Assembly (NCBI GenBank): GCA_030674185.1
Contig: JAPXFY010000021.1
Coordinates: 72,739,721 to 72,803,720 of the forward strand
Length of the DNA: 64,000 nt
Reading direction: 5' to 3'
Source: Monoplex corrugatus
Lineage: Eukaryota > Mollusca > Gastropoda > Littorinimorpha > Ranellidae
The position numbers were made by a program, and so were the translations under genes. Numbering within the stretch: the stretch's first letter is position 1; each line of letters begins with the position of its first letter. Shown one piece after another: positions 1-11,179 of this stretch. The notes beneath the pieces were generated by a model. The model worked only from the letters and a program-made list of their open reading frames with translations. It made no database searches and was not told where the DNA came from.

Positions 1-275
1 TTGTAATGGTGACTTTGTATTTTGTAGTGATGGTATATTTCTATGTTGTAATGGTGACTTTGTATTTGTGGTGATGGTATATTTCTGTGTTGTAATGGTG
101 ACTTTGTATTTTGTGGTGATGGTATATTTCTGTGTTGTAATGGTGACTTTGTATTACGTGTGATGGTATATTTCTATGTTGTAATGTGACTTTGTATTTG
201 TAGTGATGGTATATTTCTATTGTAATGTGACTTTGTATTTTGTGGTGATGATAATTTTATGTTTTAAAGCGACAT
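1..275. repeat. 45-bp tandem array (about 6 copies)
   Basis: The unit contains TGGTGACTTTGTATTTTGTG and GATGGTATATTTCTG and repeats about every 45 bp with small indels. It is cut by the left window edge. An AATAAA on the minus strand at 276-281 could serve as polyadenylation signal for exon A, whose stop codon is at 989; in that case the next array (320-835) lies in its 3' UTR. Confidence 0.85.
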
Positions 276-319
276 TTTATTTTGGTGATTCAATCTTTTC
301 CATAAATGGCCCATTTATA

Positions 320-838
320 TTTCTGGTCATTTTTTGTCGTTTCTAAATGGCCTTTACATGTATTTCTGGTCATTTTTTGTCGTTTCTAAATGGCCTTTAC
401 ATGTATTTCTGGTCATTTTTGTCGTTTCTAAATGGCCTTTACATGTATTTCTGGTCATTTTTTGTCGTTTCTAAATGGCCTTTACATGTATTTCTGGTCA
501 TTTTTGTCGTTTCTAAATGGCCTTTACATGTATTTCTGGTCATTTTATGTCGTTTCTAAATGGCCTTTACATGTATTTCTGGTCATTTTATGTCGTTTCT
601 AAATGGCCTTTACATGTATTTCTGGTCATTATCTTGTCGTATTCTCAAATGGCCTTTACATGTATTTCTGGTCATTTTATGTCGTTTCTAAATGGCCTTT
701 ACATGTATTTCTGGTCATTTCTTGTCGTTTCTAAATGGCCTTTACATGTATTTCTGGTCATTTTTTGTCGTTTCTAAATGGCCTTTACATGTATTTCTGG
801 TCATTTCTTGTCGTTTCTAAATGGCCTTTACATGTATT
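320..838. repeat. 43-bp tandem array (about 12 copies)
   Basis: The unit reads roughly TCTAAATGGCCTTTACATG followed by TATTTCTGGTCATTTTTTGT. Units differ by one or two T residues. Open frames across it (peptides such as MAFTCISGHF) exist only because the unit lacks stops, and they drift in frame; I do not regard them as genes. The 839-988 remainder shows nothing recognisable. Confidence 0.9.
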
Positions 839-988
839 TGTTCTCTATTGTCGGTTTCTTTCCCACTTCTCGCTGTTGATCTTTGGTTTGTTAGGAAGGC
901 AAAGGTTGTCCAATGAGAGGGGAATGAGGTGGAAGAAATCTCAATTGTTCATTTCAGCATTATGAAGGCGGTGACCTTATTGTCTTCT

Positions 989-3900
989 TCACTGCTTTAA
1001 CCTTTCCCAGCTCAGAACGTTGTCAAGTATCCATTCACAGCTAGGGTCGCACACACAAGGTTTTTCTCCAACACAGTCCCGTGTCCATTCACAGCCAGAC
1101 GAATGGAGATCACACTTGCAAAGATTTTCTCCAACAAAGTCAGGTACCCGTTCACTGCTGGATGTCTGAAGGCCACACCCACATAGATCTAGTTTTTCCC
1201 CATCAAGGTCAGGTACACATTCACCGCTGGATGTCTGAAGGCCACACCCACATAGATTTTCCTCGTCAAGGTCAGGTGCCCATTCACCGCTCGATGTCTG
1301 AGGGCCGCATACATAAAGATTTTGTCCAAGGTCAGGTGCCCGTTTACTGCTGGATGTCTGAAGGCCACATCCACAAAGATTTTCTCCAACAAGGTCAGGT
1401 ACTTGTTGACAGCTGGGTGTCCGGAGACCATATCTGCAAACAGGAATCCGTTCACAACTAGACGTCAGAGGCCCACATTCGCTAGGTTTTTCTCCAACAA
1501 GCTCAGGTACACGTTCACAGCTGGAAGTCTGAAAGCTACACTCAGATAGCTTTTTCCAACAAGATCAGGTGTAATTCACAGCTGGACGTCTGAAAACCAC
1601 ACTCTGACAGTTTTTCTCCAACAAGCTCAGGTGTATATTCACAGCTGGACGTCTGAAAACCACACTCTGACAGTTTTTCTCCAACAAGCTCAGGTATCCA
1701 CTCACATCTGTCTGGCTGGAGGCTGAAAGCAGACACTGATTCCGCAGACAGACTTGAACTGGTGAAGCTACAGCGGAAGGTGGGATCTCTACGTTTGTGC
1801 CCACCAGGTCTCCTTGTTGTCTTTAAAAGCGACCAGTTCTTTTTCTTTCTTACAGACCTTTTTGTTTTTACCCCTGACTTGTGTTCTTGTCGACATGGCG
1901 AAGTGTTTTTACTTCTCTGCGGTGATCTGGCTGTCATTGTGGGTGACTTGTTCTTTGCTAACCAGTTCTTATTCGCCTTTGGCCACCTGTCATTCCTTAG
2001 TGGCCATGTATTGTCACGTCTAAATGGCCACTTTTTCTCACATCCTCTTGGTGGGCTGTCATTCTGTATTCGCCAACTATTTACACGTGGAAATGACGAT
2101 CTTTTTTCAATCCTCTGGGACGACTTGTTACACTGTACCGGCGACCTGTTTGCACGACGTAATGGCGACATGCAGCCATTCCTTTTTGGCGATATCTTTT
2201 TGTTTACTGGTGACCTGTTTCCATATCGACATGGCGACATATGACCACTCCTCTCTGGTGATCTTTTGTTTACTGGTGACCTGTTTCCATACAGAAATGG
2301 CGATATATGACCACTCCTGTCTGGTGATCTTTTGTTTACTGGTGACCTGTTTCCATATCAGAAATGGCGATATATGACCACTTCTCTCTGGTGATCTTTT
2401 GTTTACTGGTGACCTGTTTCCATACAGAAATGGCGACATATGACCACTCCTGTCTGGTGATCTTTTTGTTTACTGGTGACCTGTTTCCATATAGAAATGG
2501 CGATATATGACCACTCCTGTCTGGTGATCTTTTGTTTACTGGTGACCTGTTTCCATATCGAAATGGCGACATATGACCACTCCTCTCTGGTGATCTTTTG
2601 TTTACTGGTGACCTGTTTCCATACAGAAATGGACGACATATGACCACTCCTGTCTGGTGATCTTTTTGTTTACTGGTGACCTGTTTCCATATAGAAATGG
2701 CGACATATGACCACTCCTCTCTGGTGATCTTTTGTTTACTGGTGACCTGTTTCCATGTAGAAATGGCGACATACGACCACTCCTGTCTGGTGATCTTTTG
2801 TTTACTGGTGACCTGTTTCCATACAGAAATGACGACATATGACCACTCCTGTCTGGTGATCTTTTGTTTACTGGTGACCTGTTTCCATACAGAAATGGCG
2901 ACATATGACCACTTCCTTCTGGTGATCTTTTGTTTACTGGTGACCTGTTTCCATACAGAAATGGCGATATATGACCACTCCTTCTGGTGATCTTTTGTTT
3001 ACTGGTGACCTGTTTCCATACAGAAATGGCGACATATGACCACTCCTCTCTGGTGATCTCTTTTGTTTACTGGTGACCTGTTTCCAAACATCGACATGGC
3101 GACATATGACCACTCCTGTCTGGTGATCTCTTTTTGTTTACTGGTGACCTGTTTCCATACAGAAATGACGACATATGACCACTCCTGTCTGGTGATCTTT
3201 TGTTTACTGGTGACCTGTTTCCATACAGAAATGACGACATATGACCACTCCTCTCTGGTGATCTTTTGTTTACTGGTGACCTGTTTCCATATAGAAATGG
3301 CGACATATGACCACTCCTCTCTGGTGATCTTTTGTTTACTGGTGACCTGTTTCCATGTAGAAATGGCGACATACGACCACTCCTGTCTGGTGATCTTTTT
3401 GTTTACTGGTGACCTGTTTCCATACAGAAATGACGACATATGACCACTCCTGTCTGGTGATCTTTTTGTTTACTGGTGACCTGTTTCCATACAGAAATGG
3501 CGACATATGACCACTTCTCTCTGGTGATCTTTTGTTACTGGTGACCTGTTTCCATACAGAAATGGCGATAAACCACTCCTCTCTGTGATCTTTTGTTTAC
3601 TGGTGACCTGTTTCCATACAGAAATGGCGACATATGACCACTCTCTCTGTTGGATCTCTTTTTGTTTAACTGGTGACCTGTTTTCCACATCGACATGGCG
3701 ACATATGACCACTCCTGTCTGGTGATCTCTTTTTTTTTACTGGTGACCTGTTTCCATACAGAAATGACGACATATGACCACTCCTGTCTGGTGATCTTTT
3801 GTTTACTGGTGACCTGTTTCCATACAGAAATGACGACATATGACCACTCCTCTCTGGCGATTTCTTTCCCTGTCCTAATGGCGACGTGCAACCACTTCTC

Positions 3901-4671
3901 TCCAGTGATGTCTCTCTTATCGCTGGCGTCCAATATCCACGTGGAAATGGCGACATTTTCACGCTGTTCTGTCGTGATCTCACCGTCTTTATCTGTGAAG
4001 GGTGTTTTACTCCAGTTTGGTGACCACTTGTACTTTATTGATGATTTGTTCCTGAACCTGTTTGGTATCGTGTTTTTTTATTGGTAACCTGTTCATGCGG
4101 CGCAGTGGTGGCCATTTTTTGTTCCTGTATTTCCATTTCCAAGCACTTCTCGTTGATGTCCTGGTAGTGATCCTGTTTGGTGACGCCTCGTTCTTCATTG
4201 ATGTCCCTGGTTTCCGTGTTGATGGTGATTTTTCACGTCTCACTGGCGACGGGTTTTGTCTCGTTAGTGGCGATTTTCTGTTATTTTTCACTGGTCTCCC
4301 ATGTTTGTTCCTAGTTGAGACACTTACATTTGTTGGTGGGGTCAGCACTTCGAAATCTGATAGTGATACTGGTGTTGTCTCAGGACCTGCTGATGTCCAT
4401 TCACGTTTTGTGGGCGACATAGTCTTTTGATGGGGCAACACTGCGTGATCCACTTGTGTTGTTGGTCTCCGTCTTTTGCGGACAGGGACTTGTGGTCTGA
4501 CCCTGTTTGACTGTCTGTTTGCACAGGCCAGTGACAATCACACAATGCTGACTGCAGTCTGTGCTGTTGGTTGTCCAGCATGGCGGTGGCAGGTTGCTTT
4601 CTTTGATTAGCAGTTCTCCTGGAGATGGTGTTTGGTGACCTGAAGGTGTTCCTCCTCCGCTGTTTGTCCGC
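989..4671 (-). CDS. Exon A: large repeat-rich terminal exon, unknown function, frame-broken
   Basis: A splice acceptor (CCCTTTTACATTTCAG) ends at 4672 on the minus strand, and the last open frame ends at a TGA at 989-991. From the 5' end the encoded product has an Arg/Gln-rich start with a CDCHW motif, an SP/RP-rich basic stretch (4537-4007), about 25 copies of a 22-residue unit like SPFLYGNRSPVNKRSPERSG (66-bp repeat, 3870-2200), a Lys/Arg/Ser-rich linker (2200-1760), and about 11 copies of a Cys-containing unit of about 20 residues of the type PDLxGENLCxCGLQTSS (1745-1000). The reading frame changes several times (for example between 4537 and 4342, through the 66-bp array, and near 1550), so it is either a decaying gene or carries assembly indels. 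Its intron end closely matches that of exon B (17259-20202), so the two are paralogous. I do not recognise the family. Confidence 0.5.
1000..1745 (-). repeat. 60-66-bp Cys-motif coding repeat inside exon A
   Basis: Roughly eleven degenerate units on the minus strand encode (C/G)E(x)xP(D/E)LVGE(N/K)LCxCGLQTSS. Unit length varies, yet the peptide stays in frame over the seven units from about 1420 to the stop at 989. That suggests past selection on the protein rather than neutral DNA amplification. Confidence 0.65.
2195..3875 (-). repeat. 66-bp coding minisatellite inside exon A
   Basis: About 25 units, each with CTGGTGATCTTTTGTTTACT and GGTGACCTGTTTCCATA on the plus strand. On the minus strand, one frame gives a 22-residue repeat rich in RSP and KRSP motifs. 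Because 66 is divisible by 3, expansion preserves frame, but 1-2 base indels (for example in units around 3060, 3130, 3540-3660) shift the frame repeatedly. Confidence 0.85.
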
Positions 4672-5172
4672 CTGAAATGTAAAAGGGTTCTGTACTGGCA
4701 CCCAGACAGACTGTTATTTCACTTTTTTTTTAACCTCAGTTCCATGCAGCTACATGGAGCACCTGTTTCTGTTTCTTTTTGTTTCGTTTTTTAAGTGCTT
4801 CACATGCCCTTCTTCATGGACCTTGTTTTTCCCGGTTTTTATTTATTGTTTTATTTTCATTTTTGTTTTGAACAACGTTCAGACGTTAATCGATGATATA
4901 CTTTTCATAAGCTTGTGTCTGTATGTTCATCATTAGATAGACAGTCTGACACTTCCTTAGTCTTTTATAACATTGAATCTCACCTCTGTTTTTCTGTGAC
5001 CTAGTGTATGCATTAGTGCATCATCTACGAGTTCAATGGTAACATTGATATATGCAATACTATTTTAAAAACATCGTATTCATCATTACTGTTTATAGAT
5101 TACAAAGTGCAACAAAACAAGTCCTTAAATACCCTATTCCTTCTAAGTATGCGTACATACACGCGCGCATTC
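4672..5172. other. No gene seen; intron upstream of exon A
   Basis: AT-rich sequence without a convincing coding or repeat signal, leading into a GT microsatellite. Confidence 0.6.
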
Positions 5173-5173
5173 G

Positions 5174-5232
5174 TGTGTGTGTGTGTGTGTGTGTGTGTAT
5201 CTGTGTGTGTGTATGTGTGTGTGCGTGCGTGC

Positions 5233-5280
<48 letters not shown>
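5174..5280. repeat. (GT)n microsatellite
   Basis: Nearly uninterrupted GT dinucleotides with a short GTGC block, lying directly before the SINE head at 5290. Confidence 0.95.
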
Positions 5281-5884
5281 AATGAGTGTGTGTATAGCGA
5301 GCTGTGGACTCAGATTTTGATGTCTCAATTTCAATCCCAGCCCGGAACATAAACAAGTTGGCCTGTTCACTGTCCATCTTAATGCTCCAGTCATTGTGGT
5401 GGTGCGTCAGTTGGCCTGTTCACTGTCCATCTTAATGCTCCAGTCATTGTGGTGGTGCGTCAGTTGGTCTTCACTGTCATCTTAAGTTCCAGTCATTGTG
5501 TGGTGCTCATTGCTGTCACTGTCCATCTTAATGCTCCAGTCATTGTGGTGTGCGTCAGTTGGTCTGTTCACTGTCCATCTTAATGCTCCAGTCATTGTGG
5601 TGGTGCGTCAGTTGGCCTGTTCGTCCTTATGCTCCAGTCATGTGTGTGCGTCAGTGTCTGTCATGTCATCTATGCTCCAGTCATTGTGGTGGTGGGTCAG
5701 TTGGCTGTCCACTGTCACTTATGCTCCAGTCATTTGTGTGTGTCATGCATGTTCATGTCCATCTAATGTTCAGTCATTCTGGTGGTGTGTCAATTGGCCT
5801 GTTCACTGTCCATCTTAATGCTCCAGTCATTGTGGTGGTGTGTCAATTGGTCTGTTCACTGTCCATCTTAATGTTCCAGTCATT

Positions 5885-5990
5885 AATAATAATAATAATA
5901 ATTACAATATTTATATAGCGCAAAATCTTGATAAAATCAAATCTAAGCACTGAAGCAGACACACACGCACGCACGCACGCACGCACGCAC

Positions 5991-6063
<73 letters not shown>

Positions 6064-6947
6064 TGGCTATAAATGGGGAGAAAGAATAAAAGCAATAAAA
6101 GCAAGAATAAAAGCAATGGAAAATTATAGAGAGCATAGCATATACAATTATATATTATGACCATGTGATTCCCCTCCGAGCGGAGACAGGCTACAGAGGG
6201 GGGGGGGGGGGGGGTTGAGTGAGGTTAGGATTTTATGCGGAGGAGAAAAGGTGAGTTTTGAGAGCGGACTTGAAGGAGACAAAAGTAGGTTGCTGACGGA
6301 CTGAGAGAGGAAGTTTGTTCCAGGAGAGTGGACCAGAAACAGAGAAGGCTCGTGGACCATAGGTATTGAGCTTAGTGCGTGGAAAGCGAAAAGTCAGAGG
6401 ATCGGAGGCAGAGCGGAGGGTACGTGAGGGAAGATAGATCTCAAGTAGGCTTGACAGGTAATCGGGGGCTGCGTTATTGAGGCTTTTGTAACATGATGGT
6501 GTCTAGTTTGTACTGTATGCGCTTTGATACAGGGAGCCAGTGAAGTTGTGCCAGGAGAGGAGATATGTGGTCAGCTTTTTTTTTTTTGAGTACAAGGCGT
6601 ACAGCATTGTTTTGAATGCGCTGTAGGATGTGAGTGGTGGAGGCAGGAAGACCAGACAGGAGTGAATTGCAATAGTCAATGCGAGACATTATGAAGGAGA
6701 GAACGAGTTTTGCAGTTGTTTCGACAGAGAGATACTTCCTGATCAGCCTTATACAATGGAGATGATAGTAGCAAGATCTGGCAGTTTGAGAAACGAAGTT
6801 GTTCATGGAGAGGGTAGAGTCAATGCAGACACCAAGGTTTTTAGCTGAATCAGAAATTGGGACTGATGTGTTACATAATGGGAGAGAAAGAGGAGGCAGC
6901 TGAGAAAGTTTCTGACGGGTGCCAATGAGGATAGCTTCTGTCTTGTC
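5885..6947 (-). mobile_element. 5'-truncated L2/CR1-like LINE inserted in the satellite
   Basis: Read on the minus strand, the element ends GCGCTATATAAATATTGTAATT plus (ATT)n at 5885, a tail type usual for CR1/L2-like LINEs. It is flanked by a 6-bp target-site duplication GTCATT (5879-5884 and 6948-6953), and the satellite phase resumes exactly. Its 6947-6474 segment encodes the C-terminal part of the reverse transcriptase: motifs [20 protein letters not shown] and [13 protein letters not shown], also present in the larger LINE at 49550-52790. The frame breaks just after YKLDT near 6490. The 3' UTR holds a (CA)n run and an 18-base G run. It is dead and truncated. Confidence 0.85.
5960..6061. 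repeat. (CA)n microsatellite within the LINE 3' UTR
   Basis: A GCAC block then pure CA. The same run sits at the same place in the second LINE copy (44830-44960), so it belongs to the element rather than to the insertion site. Confidence 0.9.
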
Positions 6948-9255
6948 GTCATTCTGGTGGTGTGTCAATTGGCCTTTTCACTGTCCATCTTAATGCTCCA
7001 GTCATTGTAGTGGTATGTCAGCTGGCCTGTCCACTGTCCATCTTAATACTCTAGTCATTGTGGTGGTGTGTCAGTTGGCCTGTTCACTGTCCATCTTAAT
7101 GCTCCAGTCATTGTAGTGGTATGTCAGTTGGCCTGTCCACTGTCCATCTTAATGCTCCAGTCATTGTGGTGGTGTGTCAGTTGGTCTGTTCACTGTCCAT
7201 CTTAATGCTCCAATCATTCTGGTGGCGTCAGTTGGTCTGTTTACTGTCCATCTTAATGCTCCAGTCATTCTGGTGGCGTCAGTTGGCCTGTTCACTGTCC
7301 ATCTTAATGCTCCAGCCATTGAGGTGGCGTCAGTTGGCCTGTTCACTGTCTATCTTAATGCTCCAGTCATCGTGGTGGTGTCAGTTGGCCTGTTTACTGT
7401 CTATCTTAATGCTCCAGTCATTGTGGTGGCGTCAGTTGGCCTGTTTCACTGTCTATCTTAATGCTCCAGTCATCGTGGTGGTGTGTCAATTGGCCTGTTT
7501 CACTGTCCATCTTAATGCTCCAGTCATTGTGGTGGGTGTCAATTGGCCTGTTCACTGTCTATCTTAAGCTCCAGTCATTGTGGTGGTGTGTCAGTTGGCC
7601 TGTTCACTGTCCATCTTAATGCTCCAGTCATTGTGGTGGTGTGTCATTGGCCTGTTCACTGTCCATCTTAATGCTCCAGTCATTGTGGTGGTGTCGTTGG
7701 CCTGTTCACTGTCCATCTTAATGCTCCAGTCATAGTGGTGGTGTGTCAGTTGGCCTGTTCACTGTCCATCTTAATACTCCAGTCATTGTGGTGGTGTCAG
7801 TTGGCCTGTTCACTGTCTATCTTAATGCTCCAGTCATTGTGGTGGGGTCAGTTGGCCTGTTCACTGTCCATCTTAAGCTCCAGTCATTGTGGTGGTGTGT
7901 CAGTTGGCCTGTTCACTGTCTATCTTAATGCTCCAGCATTGTGGTGGTGTGTCAGTTGGCCTGTTCACTGTCCATCTTAATGCTCCAGCCATTGTGGTGG
8001 TGTGTCAGTTGGCCTGTTCACTGTCCATCTTAATGCTCCAGTCATTGTGGTGGGTGTCAGTTGGCCTGTTCACTGTCCATCTTAATGCTCCAGTCATTTG
8101 GTGGTGTGTCATTGGCCTGTTCACTGTCCATCTTAATGCTCCAGTCATCGTGGTGGTGTGTCAGTTGGCCTGTTCACTGTCCATCTTAATGCGTCCAGTC
8201 ATTGTGGTGGTGTGTCAGTTGGCCTGTTCACTGTCCATCTTAATGCTCCAGTCATTGTGGTGGTGTGTCAGTTGGCCTGTTTACTGTCCATCTTAATGCT
8301 CCAGTCATTGTGGTGGTGTGTCAGTTGGTCTGTTTACTGTCCATCTTAATGCTCCAATCATTTGGTGGCGTTCAGTTGGCTGTTCACTGTCCATCTTAAT
8401 GCTCCAATCATTCTGGTGGCGTTCAGTTGGCCTGTTTACTATCCATCTTAATGCTCCAATCATTCTGGTGGGCGTCAGTTGGCCTGTTCTACGATCTATC
8501 TTAACGCTCCAGTCATTTGGTGGCGTCAGTTGGCCTGTTCACGATTCATCTTAACGCTCCAGTCATTCTGGTGGCGTCAGTTGGCCTGTTCACGATCTAC
8601 TTAAGCTCCAGTCATTCTGGTGGCGTCAGTTGGCCTTTGTTCACGATCTATCTTAACGCTCCAGTCATTCTGGTGGCGTCAGTTGGCTTGTTCACGATCT
8701 ATCTTAACGCTCCAGTCATTCTGGTGGCGTCAGTTGGCTGTTTCACGATCTATCTTAACGCTCCAGTCATTCTGGTGGCGTCAGTTGGCCTGTTCACGAT
8801 CTATCTTAACGCTCCAGTCATTCTGGTGGCGTCAGTTGGCTTGTTCACGATCTATCTTAACGCTCCAGTCATTCTGGTGGCGTCAGTTGGCTTGTTCACG
8901 ATCTATCTTAACGCTCCAGTCATTCTGGTGGCGTCAGTTGGCTGTTCACGATCTATCTTAACGCTCCAGTCATTCTGGTGGCGTCAGTTGGCCTTGTTCA
9001 CGATCTATCTTAACGCTCCAGTCATTCTGGTGGCGTCAGTTGGCTTGTTCACGATCTATCTTAACGCTCCAGTCATTCTGGTGGCGTCAGTTTAGTGTTT
9101 CGTGAGGTTCCCCTCACCCCCTTTCCCTGTTTCTAATTCAAGGCCTTACCAGTGCACAGCTTTACCCAGGCTCAAGGCGTCTGTCAAAACGTCTCTGGCA
9201 TACTATGGTGGAGCGCTTATGAAACTGTCTGAGCGCTGTGAATCCCTCTTGAACA

Positions 9256-9387
9256 AATTCCACAACAAGAACAACAACAACAATCAACACAACAAAACAA
9301 CAACAAATCACAACAACAACAACAACAAATCCACAACAACAACAACAACAACAAATCAACAACAACAACAACAAATTCAACAACAAC

Positions 9388-9452
<65 letters not shown>

Positions 9453-9453
9453 C

Positions 9454-9491
<38 letters not shown>

Positions 9492-9562
9492 ACAACAACA
9501 AATTCAACAACAACAACAAACAAATTCAACAACAACAACAACAACAAACCACAACAACAATC

Positions 9563-9593
<31 letters not shown>

Positions 9594-9600
9594 AGATTTT
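9256..9600. repeat. (CAA)n microsatellite, SINE tail
   Basis: About 340 bp of AAC/CAA repeats with occasional AAATTC or AATC interruptions. The Asn/Gln/Thr-rich open frame across it is not considered a gene. Confidence 0.95.
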
Positions 9601-9679
9601 AACGGCGTATTTTTCTTTGACTAAATAGAAATTAGTTTTCTTGTAACCCTGAAATCAGATATTGATTCAGGATCAACTC

Positions 9680-9950
9680 TGGTAGGTGGGTAAACGGTGG
9701 AGATTTTCCCGAGCTCCCGGGTGAACATGCATGCAGATCCGCCAGTGTCTAAAACCTCATTCGTGTTTATACACATGCAGAATATCAAATATGCACGTTA
9801 AAGATCCTGAAGTCACATCAGTGACTTGCTCATGGAAACATGAATACACCCAGCATGCACGCCCACCGAAGACAGAGTACGCAGACTGCGCGGCAACACA
9901 CCGCCTGCATAGTGTGGGCAAACACAACGCGCATACACGCTAAGGAAATT
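9680..9950 (+). mobile_element. SINE family S1 copy
   Basis: Shares with 41005-41225 and 60835-61160 the order GGAGATTTTCC, GTGCAGAC-type segment, GTGTTTATACACATGCAGAA, the core GCACGTTAAAGATCCTG (9793-9809) and a CAGCATGCACGCCCACCGAA / CGCCTGCATAGTGTG 3' part. The tRNA-like 5' head is poorly preserved here. Confidence 0.7.
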
Positions 9951-10119
9951 GGAAGGCAGAAAATCAATTATTTGTTTAGCCAGGTCAGTTTCTGATGAAA
10001 GGATATGAAGTGGAAAGATACGCTTCAACTGCGGGTTTAAATTAATACAACTTTATAAATACCACTGATCGAGGACATGTGGGACGTCACACCAAAAATA
10101 TATACAACTGAGCGGTAAA

Positions 10120-10163
10120 CGAAAGATTGTCCACACGCATATCTATCTATTCTATCTATCTAT

Positions 10164-10200
<37 letters not shown>

Positions 10201-10202
10201 TT

Positions 10203-10235
<33 letters not shown>

Positions 10236-10281
10236 ATGTATATATGTTATATATATATATATGTGTGTGGACAATCTTTCG
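10120..10281. mobile_element. TIR-flanked microsatellite element
   Basis: A perfect 17-bp inverted repeat, CGAAAGATTGTCCACAC (10120-10136) and its complement (10265-10281), encloses about 100 bp of (TATC)n and a TA run. This is a MITE-like layout with a microsatellite core. (TA)n and a GCGC run follow to 10395. Confidence 0.65.
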
Positions 10282-10321
10282 TCTATATATACAAATATAT
10301 ATATATCTGTATCTATATCTA

Positions 10322-10358
<37 letters not shown>

Positions 10359-10428
10359 AACACAGACACACACGCGCGCGCGCGAGCACGCGCGCCAATC
10401 ACGTTTTCATAGCTTCAGCAAGAAAGTT

Positions 10429-10989
10429 ATGGCAAAACTTCAGGGACATTTAGAAGATTTGTGCGCAAGCATACCATTCCATTATGTTAGACTGATCAGA
10501 TATATGCAGTCCACTTTTGACAAAATTCCCGAAGACTTAACAAGTATGACAAACAGCACAGAATGCCATTTGCTAGCAAACCTCTCACACTCTCCTTCAA
10601 ATGTTGCAGGAAGCAAACACACGGAATGTTGTTATGTTACAGTAACTGAATTTATTGAGTCAACAACAAACACTGACCATGTCAAAGCCAACATTGTATA
10701 CAGCAATGCAAAACAACAGGAAGTAGGCTACTACTATCAGTACTACTTTTACTATTACTACTACGCTACTACTACCAGTAGTAGTACTTCTACTGATGAT
10801 AATACTGATTACAAAGGAAGAAAAGAAAGAGGGTGGGGTTGCTGTTTTCATACATTAATGCACAATAAACAGATAATATATATATCAATGCAAAATAAAC
10901 ATAGTTCATCAAAAATAAAACATTATGACAGGAAACCAGAAAGAGGTAGTATGCAAGAGAAAAATTGGACCCATGCAGTATTTCAGTAA
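10429..10989 (+). other. Long open frame, probably chance
   Basis: An unbroken 186-codon frame. Its composition (Tyr/Thr/Ser run from TAC/ACT repeats at 10727-10790, no motif I recognise) and its position between microsatellites argue against a gene. I see no splice or promoter signal that supports it. Confidence 0.2.
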
Positions 10990-11033
10990 AACACTCTTTT
11001 CTTCATGATTAAACCAAACTGCGCGCAGAAAAC

Positions 11034-11082
11034 AAAACAAAACAAAACAAAACAAAAAACAAAACAAAACAAAACAAAACAA
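11034..11082. repeat. (CAAAA)n microsatellite
   Basis: About nine units of AAAAC. A second, longer run of the same motif lies at 57675-57750. Confidence 0.9.
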
Positions 11083-11179
11083 GATTTCCACACAAAATGT
11101 CTCATGATATATCAGAGTTAAGTCCCATTTTCTTTGCCAGAGTCAGAGAGTCCTGCTTTCTCGTACTCTCCTGGACTGT

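Larger units (their letters stand above)
5352..9090 (+). repeat. 53/51-bp satellite derived from SINE S3
   Basis: The unit starts CAGTTGGCCTGTTCACTGTC and continues CATCTTAATGCTCCAGTCAT. Units are mostly 53 bp on the left; to the right of about 8490 they become a homogeneous 51-bp subtype (CACGATCTATCTTAACGCTC). The array is interrupted by a LINE at 5885-6947. Open frames are by-products: the 51-bp subtype is a multiple of 3 and gives 17-residue repeats in all frames. Units around 5470-5780 show many one-base losses. Confidence 0.95.
5290..9600 (+). mobile_element. SINE family S3 copy with hugely expanded internal segment
   Basis: The left part (5290-5350) carries a tRNA-like B box (TTTCAATCCCAGCC) and matches the head of other S3 copies (compare 55810-55850 and the reverse strand near 55070-55130). 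The right part (9090-9255) matches the S3 body: GTTTAGTGTTTCG, then GGCTCAAGGCGTCTG, GAGCGCTTATGAA and TCTTGAACAAATT. A long (CAA)n tail follows at 9256-9596. In ordinary S3 copies only one unit of about 53 bp separates head and body; here about 51 units do. Homology was judged by eye; the tail is typical of a SINE 3' end. Confidence 0.75.

Noticed and set aside
7121..9095. Repeat proteins (VGLFTIYLNAPVILVAS units)
   Set aside because: The DNA is SINE-derived satellite; frames are open in several registers and are broken at random by one-base losses.
9102..9602. Asn/Gln-rich protein gene
   Set aside because: The region is SINE body plus (CAA)n tail; homology to other SINE copies explains it.
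10429..10989. 186-residue protein gene
   Set aside because: No motif, no splice support, and a Tyr/Thr run made by a trinucleotide-like tract; kept only as a low-confidence entry.
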